From Mallotus nudiflorus (Eukaryota; Streptophyta; Magnoliopsida; Malpighiales; Euphorbiaceae): a stretch of 64,000 nucleotides of DNA. The stretch's first letter is position 1, and each line of letters begins with the position of its first letter. Below the pieces are notes generated by a model, which had not been told where the DNA came from, did no database searches, and saw only the letters and a program-made list of their open reading frames with translations. Below, in pieces: positions 34,838 through 47,314 of the stretch. Both the position numbers and the translations under genes were made by a program. The stretch spans positions 3,348,001 through 3,412,000 of the forward strand of contig CANTUR010000193.1 in NCBI GenBank assembly GCA_947683625.1, read 5' to 3'.

Positions 34838-36675
34838 TGTTATACCTTAAATTTGACTATCCCTAAAAAGGTCCAATGATGAAATGAATCCCTGAGATGA
34901 CTAGAGTCTGCTCGTTCATAACACCTCTGAAGTGTGCAACCTTAAAAAGCCTAACCAACCCCACCAATGTGCAAAATCGATCATTGAGCCATTAAATTAT
35001 GCTTCAACCTTGCGAAATATGAATTATCAAAATAATGAGAGGTTTATTTTGAGAAAACTCCTCTCAGAATACTTAACTCATTAGGTCGATGTGCATTTCG
35101 TTAGATCAAGACCCAGGTTCATGAAAAAATGGAAATTGATTTTACAAAATGGACTTCAAAAATACATTCAAATAACTCCAAAACCTCAAGAAGTGGTCCT
35201 AAAATGGTCTAACAGAACCTGAGTATCAATGCATATCATTCAAAAGTGCGCATAAATGCCCCTAGATGTCATATGCTAAAATCAAGGTCGAATTTTTCAA
35301 AACAGACTTTGAAAATGTGTTTAAGAGGCCCAAAAAACCTAAGAACCAACCCTGGAACAATTTACATAAAACCCAAGAAGTGTGTGTAAAGAGTCAAAGT
35401 GCATGTGAAAGAACACACATGCACGCATGGCCATATGCCAAGCCCGTGACCACGCACACACTATGCGCGACCACACGCAGTTGACATGGCCATACATAAA
35501 ATACTCATTATAAGTGCATGACCATGCCCCTACCACTATATTCTACCCAATTTTCCTTATAAATAGACCCCTTCACACCCTATTTTAGAGGGGGAGCAAG
35601 TGGAAACACACACACTCAAAAGTTGGTCCGATCAAAGGCACTAAAAACCCCTTTCCATATAGTTTTTGCTCTCCCACAGCCTTTCCCTTAGGTTGTTAGA
35701 TCCCTTTTCCACTAAACCAAGCCTCATCTTTGTCAAAGCATGCTTCAAAGGTATACAATCTAGCATCATTCTGCTATCATTTTGAACCTCTCGACAAGGA
35801 AAGCTTGATAATCTCTCGAAGCTAAAGCTTCAAAGCTCACATAAGCTTAGTCATGTCTGAGGACCACATAATTATTTTAGCACATTTATTTTACCATATT
35901 GCATTTTATTTTACTGTCACCAGCATTTGGGAATACTATTGTGCTTGTGTGATGAGACTAGCAATCTTGTATGCTATGTGAATAATATATTCTTTACTAT
36001 GCTCATTTCACATCATCATTCTACATCCTCTACTTTTGAAATCATGAAATCACACCATAAACATTAATAACGTGAAAAAGTTCATGTCCTGAAATAGAGT
36101 CATCATGCTCTCGGTCTAGTGGTGACCTCATACAACCTTTGTAGTATCATCATACATCATCATAGCATAAATAATCACTGCAAGTATAATCATCCAATCA
36201 TTCATCGAGCAAGCTGTGTAAATGGTCATGTTATCCTTGCAAATCAATTATATTAGATTTACTTTTTTGTAATTTTTTCCTTTTTATATGTATTTTATCA
36301 AGAAAGCAATGTAATAAAATTTTTAGCTTTATTATCTTATTTGATGTACTATATAAATGCCATACAAACTGTCATTACCAAAACTAGGGTGTTGCGGTAG
36401 CTATACACCGAATATCGTATAATAAGAAATAGTTAAAAAATAGATGCAATTCCCTAAACCTGAAAATCTCTATTGGGGACAATACTCGATGAGTGACCCG
36501 ATGTTGTCCCTTTCTTTTTCCAATTTTCTAAAAATTGGTTGGTGACTCCATAAAATTAAAAGCATCTCGTCCCCCTAAGACCAATCATTTGTCCCTATTC
36601 GATAAAGTTGCCATGTCCCTTGGAAATGGAACCCCTTACATGTCCCAAACAAAATAACCATAGAAGTCACTCACA
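34838..36675 (+). repeat. 3' LTR of Ogre/Tat-like element
   Basis: 1838 bp, TGTTATACC to CTCACA, pairing with 22366-24163. TATAAATA lies at 35558-35565. Confidence 0.93.
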
Positions 36676-36680
36676 ACTGT
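36676..36680. repeat. Target site duplication ACTGT (right)
   Basis: Pairs with ACTAT at 22361-22365 with one mismatch. Confidence 0.65.
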
Positions 36681-37084
36681 AAAAAGGATCTATTGATTTA
36701 ACCTTTTGTTTAGTGTAAACACTTCAAGAATTTAATGAAATCCATGGTGGTAAATTCTTAAGCCAAAATAATTGTTAATAGTGATTAAATCTTTTAACAG
36801 TTCACACACTTTTAGCACTATACCCTTGAACAATATGAACCCAAATACATGTTCATAAGGAAAGTTCAAATCAAATTCTAAAGTAGATATAGGAAAAGAT
36901 TCCATAATCTGTTGTTTTAAAAATTAGATTGATAAGTCATAAGTTTGTTCCACACAAACATAAGATTTTATTAGAACACATGGTCAATAACCAAGAGAAT
37001 ACTTTATATATTTATTCATATAATTGTATCCATGGTTGCTTGTTCCAAGTTATAGAAACTAATGCTTTATATAGGCTTAGTTAC
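36681..37084. other. Spacer between Ogre-like and MULE elements
   Basis: No gene recognised. It might continue the LTR-like sequence interrupted at 22365, but I could not confirm this. Confidence 0.35.
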
Positions 37085-37093
37085 TATTAATAA
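37085..37093. repeat. 9-bp target site duplication TATTAATAA, left
   Basis: Identical to 38585-38593. Nine bases is the size made by Mutator-like transposases. Confidence 0.85.
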
Positions 37094-38584
37094 GGCCAAA
37101 CACACACCTAGCCCCTTATATTTATAGTGAAAATCTCATTAGCTCCTTATTCTTAATATTAGACCTTATAGACAACTCAACTTAAAAATTTTGTATTCTT
37201 TAAACTCCTCTGTGTTTTGCTCCACTCTCCTTAAGCTAAAAAAAAAAATCTATCGATCCTCATAATTCTTATAAATTATCATTTTGATCCTCTCATTTTT
37301 TAACATTCTTTTATTATTTTAAGGAATAATTATTATTAATATTATTAATTTATTTACACTTATAGATTATGATTATATTAAAATTAGAAAGGCAAATATA
37401 ATTTTAATTTTTTAATATTCAAACATTTAATTTTAAAATTAAAATCATTTTATTTACACGCACAGAGTTGAATAATGTATATTTTAAAGTAAAATAAAAA
37501 CTTATATCCTTACGAATAATTTTATTGATTATTTAATTCATTTTTAAAATTTTTTAATTTAATGTATAAAAGTTTATAGTATTTATAAATATAATGTAGT
37601 CTTCAAATATTATTTTTTTTATTTTTTTTACTTGTAGTTATAATTTAAACATTATTAATAAATAAAATTATTAGATTATAAATAGTTTAATATGAGATAT
37701 ACTAATTCTACATAAGTAAATAATAAAATAAATAAGCAATAAATAATTATTCGATCAAATGATAGATGAAAATATGATTTATATTATCTATAACTTTATG
37801 AATATCAAAATATTTTAAAATTTTTTGAAGTTATTAATTGTTACTTAGAATAAAAATTATAAATTAATAATTATCATTTTTGGCTTATTAACTTAATTAA
37901 GAGAAATTAACAATTTAAAAGTATTTTTATTCATAGTAATTAATTAAATTTGAGTTATGAATTGTCAATATAACTTTACAATATTCACTTATTTTAATTA
38001 AAATTTAAAAATATTTCATTTATACATATAGTTTTGAATAATGTCATTTAATATTAAAATAAAATATGCATTTACTTAATCAACCTTTGTCAGTTATTTT
38101 ATTATAAATTTTAAATTTTTACAATTTACAAGGTAGAATTCATAATAATTTATTATTGTTATAATATGAATTTTTTATAATTTTATAAATACTAAGATAT
38201 TTTTAAATTTTTGTTTAAGTTATTTTAATTTTATTTTAAAATAACTAATTTATTTGTAAAAAAAGTTGTAAATAATATTTTTATTATTTTGGTAGATTAT
38301 AAAGTTAATTGAACTAGAAATTACATGTTTTAATCATTTGTTTTTGTACAATAATCAATTTGATCCTATTTGAACTTTAAACATAATTCAAGGACTAAAA
38401 AGATATTTGTCAACAAAAGGCAAATTGAGCCAATTTCTCAATTGGAGTGTGTGTGTGATCACTATCAGTACATAGATGTCTATAAGGTCAAATTTTGCAA
38501 GGTGACCATAAGGTCAAACATTAAGTATAAGGAGCCAATAGGTTTTTCACTATAAGTTCAGGGGGACTAAGTACGTGTTTGAAA
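37094..38584. mobile_element. Mutator-like TIR element, non-autonomous
   Basis: 1491 bp with terminal inverted repeats of at least 80 bp. The left end GGCCAAACACACACCTAG mirrors the right end (reverse complement TTTCAAACACGTACTTAG). Both then show TTATAGTGAAAA, GGCTCCTTAT or AGCTCCTTAT, CTTAAT and GACCTTAT. Perfect 9-bp duplications flank it. The interior is extremely AT-rich with no coding potential, so it would depend on a transposase made elsewhere. An open frame at 38370-38555 lies in the right end and is not a gene. Confidence 0.85.
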
Positions 38585-38593
38585 TATTAATAA
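38585..38593. repeat. 9-bp target site duplication TATTAATAA, right
   Basis: Pairs with 37085-37093. Confidence 0.85.
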
Positions 38594-39329
38594 AGTCTTA
38601 TTAATATTCTACTATCCTAAAGAAACATAGAAAAGCCATATTAATATCCACTTAGGTAATGGGATTTTTAAAAAAAAAAAAAATCTTAGTAAATCCCACA
38701 TGCATAAAAGAACAATGTGTTTTTTAAATGAGCATTTTTTTTCAAATGAGTATTTTCTATTATAGGAGATTTTAGCCCCACCCCCCCCCCCCCCCCTTTT
38801 CCACCCTAAAAACAGCCGACTTAACTCTAGCTCAAAACATAAGAAGTGTAGCCTTTGATGTTAGCTTTACATAAAATCTTGAATCACTTAATCTAGAGTT
38901 GAAATGAGCAAGATATGGGTTGAAAATTAATAAGTACATAGGCTATACAAGAAACTGAAAAACTCCAAGTCCTCAATACAATCCCATTTATTTATTTGGG
39001 CTTTAAACCTCTAGGATTATATTAACTAGTGTGGCCTCGTGCCACAATTCTAATTTACAAATAGTATAAAATTATACAAATTTGTTGAAGTTACACAACT
39101 TCTTATGTTCATATTAGTGAAGTTCTTTAATCTATATATATTTGAACTTCATTAGGAGTAAAATCACTCATTCTCCAAATAGTCTAGTACTAAAATTATT
39201 AAGATTAATACTACTTAACCAATTAACTTGTTATTACTAATTAAACTTGTAAATAAGCAGTAATGCTAATAAGAAGTTGCCTTCTTATTTATTAATAATT
39301 TTAGCTAGAAGGTTTTAAATTTATACAAA
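38594..39329. other. Spacer with poly-C tract
   Basis: No gene recognised. It contains an uninterrupted run of 16 C at 38781-38796, conspicuous in such AT-rich DNA. The right part may be the 3' untranslated end of the copia relic that follows. Confidence 0.45.
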
Positions 39330-40195
39330 TATATGCACTTTTAACTAAATCGCTCAAAACATCTTTAGTAAAAAGGTTCGTTAGGTTCTTCCATGACTAT
39401 ATAGACAGTTGTCATTATTTAATCAATAATCAATTGTCTTATATAGTCATTTCTCAAGTTTATTTGTTTATATTTTCCATTGTAAAGTTTACTAGATACT
39501 CTAGATATAGTAGCTTGATCATTATAGTACAAAAAAATAGTTGGCAACAAATATGGCCCTAATTTAAGTTCCATAGTTGGATGTCCAATACGTGACTATT
39601 TTTTTAATGCCTACGAAACAACTTGACCACAAATTAAAAAGATCCAACTATAAGTGAACTCATTATCACTTGTATATTATCCAACTAACAATTATTTACC
39701 CTAAAAATATTGTTAGAAACCTATTATAAAATAGTGTTATATTTATTGTTCTTTTTATATAACCAAAGACTCTAGTTAATTTTTCCAATGATCATTGCTA
39801 TTATTGCTTATGTATTTTGATAATTTACACATAACAAAAGCAATGTGAGTCCCAGTAGGATGCATTGAATACATCAAGCTACCTATTGCATTTGCAAATT
39901 CACCTTGAGCTATTTTTTTGCTAATATCCTTTACTAATTTAGAAGAAACATTGTAAAAGTTGTTTGCATCTTTGATATTTAAATGACTAATTTTTTCTTC
40001 AATTTTTATGATGTAATGAGATTGATAAAGAGCAAAATTGTCATCATGTTTTATAATTTTAGTATCTAAGATTTATCTACATCATTCAAGTATTTCAATT
40101 TATATTTTGAAGGTAATACTTCTTTCTATCATTAATATCATCCTTCTTCATCCTAATTATAAAGTATATCATCAACATAAAGATAAATTTTAACT
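39330..40195 (-). pseudogene. Ty1/copia RT C-terminus and RNase H relic
   Basis: The minus strand begins KIYLYVDDILFI (the intact YVDD box at 40162-40179), continues with GSLMYSMHPTGTHIAFVMCKLSKY, then YNDQATISR and HGKYKQINLRNDYIRQL-like text, and ends NLTNLFTKD. These are the order and motifs of copia RT followed by RNase H. Frameshifts and stops are present. The upstream end stops abruptly at the LTR of the next element (40203), so the rest of this copia lay on the far side of that insertion. Confidence 0.8.
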
Positions 40196-40202
40196 CCAAA
40201 AT

Positions 40203-42611
40203 TGAAGAAATCGATTATACATACTGAAATATGAACAGAAGCATCGTATGAGCATGAAACCAGTTAGGATAAATTTTAAAAATTTTCTTAGTGTGTAGCC
40301 CTTGCATGAAGGCAAGAATTCCAAAACTACAAAGATCACAACACATTCAATTTACATATCTAATTACTTACATGCTTAATGGACAACATAAATCAAAGAT
40401 TCACAAAACAACCAAAACACAAAAGCATGGCAAGAATATTACATCTAGAGTTTGTTAACTCTCACAAACTCCAAAAGTCAATAGGACGTTTGATAGGCTT
40501 TAGGAAATGGTTTATGCAAATCTATAAGCTCTGAGCTCCCCAAATGTGAAGCCTCTAGGTTGAAACACATGAGAAGCATCGGAATGACTCCAAGCATTTG
40601 AAGAATATCTACCCACAAGCTCCTCCTTTGTGGTGACCAAAAGCTTGTTGGAGCTCCTCTCCTTATTTAGATTATGTAGGACTTTTTTCCTCCTTTTGAT
40701 TAATGTAACATTGACTTGCAACTCTCTTGCACAAGGATGATGATAATAGACTTATAAAGAAACATAACTCTTGTATCTTTTTCTCATACACTCACAATAC
40801 TTAGAAGAAAGATGAAAAAGAAGATTCAACTCTTGACCACTCAATTTATATTTTCTCTCTACAATGTATGTGGTAAGTCTTGTGCAGAGAAACTCCACTA
40901 GCTTGGTGTATGCATGTAAGAGACTAATTTGCATGTGTAGAAATCATCCACTAACTAAGGTTTGAGCGTAGGATAAGCCATCTCATACATATGCTTACTT
41001 TTTCACTTTGAGTGTAAAATAAGCAACCTCATGCATGTTGAAGTTGTCCACAAACTAGAGATGAATTGTTTTGACACCTTGCTATAGTGTCATTCATGTA
41101 ATCACATTGCATGGAAAGGTCATCCTTAAGTGGCCACTAAGCAAGCATGATCATCACATGGTCATGCTTATGTGGCACCTCCTTTAGTAAGTGGGCTTTC
41201 AGCTTATTTAACTCTTAAATAAGCACATCTCTACAACATCCACTAATTAGTCTTATGGGCTTTATGTAACATTTAAAAAGGCCCATTTCAACATTACACT
41301 TAATAGTCCAAGCCCATGCATCATCCATTAAGCTACATATACATGGTCCATATTCAAATTAGTATTGGTGATAATTACCAATTTGGTCCTTAAACTTAAT
41401 ATTATATATTAAATTGATAGTCCTAACCTTTGAATTAGATTTTAGGATATGCTAGATCCCCGCACAAGTGAAAATCCAATTCAATTAATTAAATTAATTA
41501 ATTAAACACTTCAATTAATAATCCAAGTAATAATTATCATTATCGACATAACTCTTATGTGGGTGACTTACTATATTCAAGTCAAAATGGCAATGGAAAT
41601 AAATAATATTAACTCTTAATATTATTGGAAACTCTTTCCAAGCTAAATGTGAAAATCCTAATTAACCATATTTAGTTTCCATAAGTTGTGAGTGACCTAG
41701 CATAGATATCACAACTACCCAATTTGAAATTAATGTTATTCATAAATTCACAAGAACCATAAAACATAATTATCGTGCTCTTAATGTCACTTTATTACAA
41801 AATCCTAATATTGGTTGGAGTCATGGTTAGTTAAACTCTAATTACCTCAATTATATGACCTCATCTTCAGTTCAATTTTTAATAAAACTTGACTTCTATT
41901 AGAAACTTTTTCTAGCACTAAAACACTTTTCAAGTAAGTCAAGTTTAACCTAGCCAGGCACTCATTCATCGAGAATAACTTAGATAGCATAAGATTTTAT
42001 CCTAGTTCACTCCAAGTAATGAATTACATCTTGGCCCATCACCCATCCTTACATATAATGAACCAGAGTCACCACATGCCATATACCCATACATGGCTAG
42101 CACATGTATGTAAGCAGTAACAAACTCTAACTAATCATATATGGATGACTGTGTCGCTTCAGGTCAAAGGACCATATGCACCACTATATCTAAGACAGTG
42201 ATTGTTTACAAAAGTGAATTTCCATGCAATCACTTATCTTACATCATAGTTTGATCTACCCATCACATGAGTATCCACTTATCTATTTTGATATGTTATA
42301 TCAAGTAGCATAAGACTCACTGCCTCTCACTATCAATATCATATACTAATCAAGGAAAATAGACACAAATGATAGTATATACTACCCATTTATTAATCCT
42401 ACAACTATGAACATTTTATAGCATATGTACTAAAATAATTTGTCATTCATATTATTAACTCTTGATAATAAACTCTTTTAACATAGTGCTAAAGGGTAAA
42501 TGCTAAAATAAATAAATAGTTTATTTAAACAACTATTTTATTACCATAAGGATAAAAGTACTATGTCATTTATATTACAAGAAATGCCATTATGGCACGT
42601 TTATGCTAATA
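40203..42611 (-). repeat. 3' LTR, copia family L (2.4 kb)
   Basis: 2409 bp, TGAAGAAATCG to GCTAATA (CA end mutated). It aligns co-linearly with 54243-56653 and with pieces of 47186-52265. Open frames inside are shadows. Confidence 0.9.
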
Positions 42612-42622
42612 ATCTCCCACTT
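42612..42622 (-). other. Polypurine tract of copia element
   Basis: The minus strand reads AAGTGGGAGAT next to the 3' LTR, a typical copia PPT. Confidence 0.75.
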
Positions 42623-42679
42623 GTACCAGCACCATTCACTATAATATCTAAGACCCATATTCTTAAAATGACAATCTAA

Positions 42680-43190
42680 CTACAGCTGGGTGAGTGCCTT
42701 AGTTAAGGGATCAGCCACATTACTGACTGAAGCTACCTTTTGCATGAGCACATTGCCCTTTCTAATAAGTTCTTTGATAATATGATAGCACCTTTCAATG
42801 TATTTGAATTTTTTATGAGACCTCAACTCCTTTGCTAAAGTGATGGCTCCATTGTTGTTAAAAAAGAGAGAAACTATCAACTCAATAAAGGAACAACTCC
42901 TAGTTTAGTAATGAACTTTTGAATCCAAATAACTTCTTTAGTAGCATCCAATGTTGCTATATACTCGGCCTCTGTAATGGAATCAGCATTAATAATTTGC
43001 TTAGAACTCTTCTAGCTCATTACACCTCCATTATAGGTAAAGAAAAGTTTAAAGATACACTTTCTATCATCCACATCTGATTGAAAATTAGAGTCTATAA
43101 AACCTATAAGCTATAAGTCACCTCTTCTATAAGTCAAAACTAGATCCATAGTCCTTCTCAAGTACTTAATGATAGCTTTAACTTCCACCC
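42680..43190 (-). pseudogene. Copia RNase H region
   Basis: The minus strand reads HWVEVKAIIKYLRRTMDLVL, then ITEAEYIATLDATKEVIWI, then NNNGAITLAKELRSH and HIIKELIRKG, ending NVADPLTKAL. All are landmark motifs of copia RNase H in the right order. Stops break it. It is the last domain before the polypurine tract. Confidence 0.87.
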
Positions 43191-43674
43191 AATGCACCAA
43201 TCTTTCTTTTGAAGTTCCATTTACACCTGATAGGTGCAATACCCTCAAGAGGATCAACAAGTGTCCAAACTTAGTTTGCTTACATGGAGTCCATTTCAAT
43301 TCTCAACACCTCAAGCCATCTCAAAGATTCTTTATCATATAAAGCTTCTTTATATGTAGTAAGATCATCAACATGAATGCTTTCTTCATGAATATGCAAC
43401 TCTTACATATCATAGAGAAAATTGTATCTCTCTAGAGGATATGATACCCTACTTGATATTTTAGGAGTTGGTGTAATGACATTCTCAATTGGAATAGGCT
43501 CTTTAAGTTGATCAACATTCATTTGATTAACTTTTTGGGCTTCCTTAGATGACTCCTTATCTAACATTATCTTCATTCCTTTGCCACCTTCTTTAAGAAA
43601 CTCTTTCTTAACAAATATATAATTTTTTCTTACAACAACAACAACTTATTTAGCAGGAAGATAAAAGTAATACC
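43185..43674 (-). pseudogene. Copia INT-RT linker with RT deletion junction
   Basis: Reading minus, SYPLERYNFLYDM and HVDDLTTYKEAL lead to WLEVLRIEMDSM, NQVWTLVDPPEGI and KWNFKRKIGA, the very start of copia RT. Within a few bases the sequence jumps to HWVEVKAIIKYL of the region after RT. The RT palm, including YVDD, is missing; an internal deletion explains the fusion at about 43185-43210. Confidence 0.8.
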
Positions 43675-44600
43675 TTAAATTATCTTTAGGATATCCAATA
43701 AAGCTTCTTTTAATTGATTTTGCATCCAACTTATCCAATTTTTACTTTTTAATAAAAGCAAGGCATCCCTAAATCTTAACATATTTAAGACTTGGTGCCC
43801 TACCATGCCATATCCCATATGGTGCAGTAGAAACAGACTTGGATGGTACTTGATTAAGGATGTAAAAGGCCATTTGGAGTGCAAAACCCTAAAGTGATAT
43901 AGAGAGATTGATGTAGCTCATCATCAAATGTACCATATCTAATAAAGCACATTTTTGCCTCGCGAACATGCTATTTATTTGAGGTGTTCTGGGCAATATG
44001 AGTTGCAATGTTATGTCATGTTCTTTAAGGAACTCAATGAACTCAATACTTAAGTATTCAACTCCTCGTTCCTATCTTACAATTTTAATACTTTTTCCAA
44101 TTTGGTTCTCTACTTGGGCCTTGAACTCTTTGAACTTTTTAGAGGATTCACTCTTATTCTTCATAGAAAACAAGTGCCCATACTTCAATAGATTATCTAT
44201 AAAGGTTATAAAGTAGTAGAAACCACCTCTAGCCATTTCACCAAATGGTCCACTTACATCACTATGTATGATCTCTAATACATCATTGGCTCTTGCCATT
44301 TGTCTAATAAATGGTGATATAGTCATCTTGCCTTGTAGACAAGCCTCATAAATTGGATCAGATGTAGGTTCAAGATTGCTTAGGATTCTTATCCTTTCCA
44401 ACTTAATGATTATATCCTCTGCAATATGACATAATCTCAAGTGTCATAGATATTTAGAGTTAGAGGCATTTTCAATTATTATTGCATTCACACTACTCAT
44501 ATTGGTTTGAGGCTTACTGTTATTGGACATATCATCAATATAATATAAACCATGTATTAAATAACTCTTGACTACCATTTCACTTCAAAGTAAATATTAC
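43675..44600 (-). pseudogene. Copia GAG-pre-integrase and integrase
   Basis: The open segment 44072-44440 reads LCHIAEDIIIKLERIRIL, CLQGKMTISPF, NDVLEIIHSDVSGPF and GGFYYFITFIDN, then KFKEFKAQVENQIGKSIK: pre-integrase HHCC region and the start of the integrase core, very close to the plant copia consensus. The segment 43675-43884 has APYGIW-like text and KSIKGSFIGYP-like text in shifted frames, the end of integrase. Stops and frameshifts separate the parts. Confidence 0.88.
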
Positions 44601-46000
44601 ATAAATCTCTACAAAAGTGGAATTCATAACCCTTTCTAGTTAAACTAAAAATAAAGCCAATATTTTTATAGGCATTAGGTATATGCAATACATTATCCAA
44701 TAACAAAACATGATTATATAAATCAATTGAAGTAGATCATATAGCCTTAGCCATAACACTTGCTTCATTTCCAAGTCTTACAGTTACTTCATTAGGCCTC
44801 AACCTTCTCTCATTTGGTAGATCCTACAAGGATGAACAAATGTGAGAACTTGCACCAGTATCTAATACCCATGTATTAGATGAGCTCTTAGAACATTTAT
44901 AAGTAAATAAATTAGAGAAAATCTCACATTTTCCTTATTTGCCCTTTCCCTTTGTCTTGAGATACTCAAGGAACTTAGAAAAATTTCTCTTCTAATGTCC
45001 TTCACCTTAGGAGTGGAAACACTTTCCTTTGCCTTGCTCCTTCCTCATAATCACCTTATCCTTATTCTTTGTTATGCCACTTGTAGGCTTGACAATACTT
45101 GTCATGCCTTTCTTTTTCTTATTACCTTTCTTTTTTGTCTAACTAGAAGTGGCAATAATAGTAACTTCCTTCCCTTTTTTGTTGCCTTGGAAAGGCTTTT
45201 ATGCCATCACGAGCATGTTCAAAAGTTCAATGGTGCACTCTGTTTTGTTCATATGGAAGATTACAATGGTTTGTCTAAACAATTTGGGAAGGGATTGAAG
45301 GATTAAATGCACTTGGAGGTGAAAGTCCATTGTAAAGTCTAGACTTTCTAGCTCTTTCATAGATCTAATCATGGAGTTTACATGGGCTCCCACTTCCTCT
45401 CCCTCATTCATCTTGTCATGGAAAAGCTAATTAAATATCTCATATCTAGCGGTCCTACTTTGCTCAGTAAATAACTCCTATAGGTGAAGTAGGATTTTTT
45501 TTTTGCACTAGTGTACTTCTCATGTTGCCGATGGATTTCAATGCTAATGGAATCCCTTATGATACAATGTGCTTACACATCATCATCCATCCATTTATCA
45601 AGATTGCTTTACCCCTCTTAGGAAGCAGTTTTAGGAAGTGGTCTGGGTGGGCTTTATTCTAATAAATAAAGTATTTTTTTAAAAGATAAAATAACTTTTA
45701 GCTTCCTTAGGCAATCTATGAAATTAGGGCTTTTAAGCGTATATTGGTCAAGTATAATTATGAGCAGGTTTGATGGTCTCATATTATCAAGGTTTTGGTA
45801 AAGGTAGCAAAATTTATTAGTATATATGACATTGTTATTTTCTCATTTGATTTGGTCTTTAATCACAATGGCCTCCCACTAACTTGGTGAATTCTACACT
45901 TCCAAAGTAGGAAATGGAAATCCCTTGTTGGGTGGATTTATAATGAGTGATGGAGTTCTTAATAGGCCACTAATATTCGTCAAGTACACATTTCCATTCT
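44601..46000 (-). pseudogene. Copia gag and protease
   Basis: Gag: the open segment 45199-45411 has MNEGEEVGAHVNSMIRSMKELE and FHLQVHLILQSLPKLF, then FHMNKTECTIELLNML, a UBN2-type copia Gag. The zinc knuckle follows near 44985-45015 as CFHSxGEGHWKRNF with two cysteines lost. Protease: WVLDTGASSHICSSL near 44850-44895. Upstream gag has several stops. Gag would form virus-like particles; protease would mature them. Confidence 0.83.
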
Positions 46001-47171
46001 TAGAATAATAGTTTTCATTAAGTGGACAACTCTTGTCCATTACATCTAATTTGAGGTTCCATAATTCTACTAACTAAATTTATGGGCTTTAAATACAAAT
46101 TGCCATTTTTAGCCTTTGGCATTAGTTAGGTCCATACCATTAGATCAATGAAATGCATGGATTTGAAAACTACAAGTGTCAAGTACTCCTATTTGCCATT
46201 CTTGGCCCATAGTGTATCTATACACCCACAACATCTCATGCTTAAAAATGACACTACATGAATCTCTTGTGCCTTATATACACCCTTATGTATCCATAAC
46301 CGATGTACATAAGCCCAAAATGATGCAAGTTATTGCACTAATGGAGAGCCTAGACCTAATTTTAGTTTGGAAGATTTTTGGGTCTTTAATTATTAAGGTC
46401 TCACTTATACATTAACTAGTTTCAATTGTATATATCTCCTACATATATGGCATAACATCTATTATATATATATCTCATATGCATATTGTATGTTACAACA
46501 TATATATCACATATATACACAAAACATGAAAAAATATGGATACACAAATAAGGAGTGATCATGGGCCTTTCCTAAGCCTATTCTAACTCTTAGAATATAT
46601 AACAAATGGGCCTAACCTAAGAAAAGCCTTCAAGTCATGAAACTCCTTTGTCATTATCTACATGGGCCTTAATTCATGCCACCAAAGGTTTGAATAGGCC
46701 ACTATCTTAAACACTTCAAGCTCCAAGTCATAACTCTTGTGATTTATATTTAATCCTTGGCATACCAAGGAAAAAATTTTACATTTTTAATCTATGTAAT
46801 TAATATTTCATACATACCATAAATAATAAATTAATTATTATTACAAACCATAAGATGTAATCTAAGTCCATGATCATTGCTTATATAAATATTTAATAAA
46901 ATATAACTCTTGTATGTTATCATGTATTTGCAAAGTCAAACCAACAAGAAAAAAGAAAAATATGTTATCAATGTAGAAATAATGTCTGTCATAATTGCAA
47001 CATACCCGTGATCATGAGTAATACCTTCTATCACGATCACGACAACACTATGTAATATATTGCCTATTTCACATTTTAAGCATCTTTAGTCACAACTCTT
47101 GTAACTAAAACTAGCATAATCATAACTCTTGTAATTAATATAAACTTTATCATGTAAATCATGTAATTTTA
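46001..47171 (-). other. Copia leader, non-coding
   Basis: About 1.1 kb between primer site and gag. AT-rich, with TATATAT runs near 46440-46520 and no recognised domain. Confidence 0.5.
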
Positions 47172-47183
47172 GCTTTGATACCA
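47172..47183 (-). other. Copia primer binding site (initiator tRNA-Met type)
   Basis: The minus strand reads TGGTATCAAAGC two bases from the 5' LTR, nearly identical to the plant tRNA-iMet complement. Confidence 0.87.
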
Positions 47184-47185
47184 CT

Positions 47186-47314
47186 TGAAGGAATTAATTA
47201 CACACACTAGAATATGAGCAAAAGCATAGTGTGAGCATAAAACTCGTTAGGATAAATTTTAAAAAACTTTCCTAGTGTTTAACCCTTGCATGAAGGTAAG
47301 AATTCCAAAACTAC
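47186..47314 (-). repeat. 5' LTR of copia element, piece 1
   Basis: TGAAGGAATTAATT to AAAACTAC aligns with the start of the 3' LTR (40203-40330), then is broken by an insertion. Confidence 0.85.

Larger units (their letters stand above)
22366..36675 (+). mobile_element. 14.3-kb Ogre/Tat-like gypsy element lacking pol
   Basis: Two 1.8-kb direct LTRs (22366-24163 and 34838-36675) enclose 10.7 kb. Next to the left LTR is the TGGCGACTCCA-type primer site typical of Ogre/Tat elements; next to the right LTR is a purine tract. Inside are a long leader, a degraded gag with the Tat-type CxFHxxPGHTTDxC knuckle, an antisense plant mobile domain relic and tandem arrays near the 3' end. Large size, antisense extra ORFs and 3' tandem repeats all fit the Tat/Ogre lineage. 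I found no RT, RNase H or integrase, so this is a giant non-autonomous derivative. Confidence 0.9.

Noticed and set aside
37094..38584. Terminal inverted repeats read as an RNA hairpin gene (miRNA)
   Set aside because: Arms are at the ends of a 1.5-kb unit with a 9-bp target duplication, fitting a MULE-type transposon better.
40512..40934. Two minus-strand ORFs in the 40.5-40.9 kb region
   Set aside because: They lie inside a copia LTR and related ORFs recur in other LTR copies (for example near 49740-49970).
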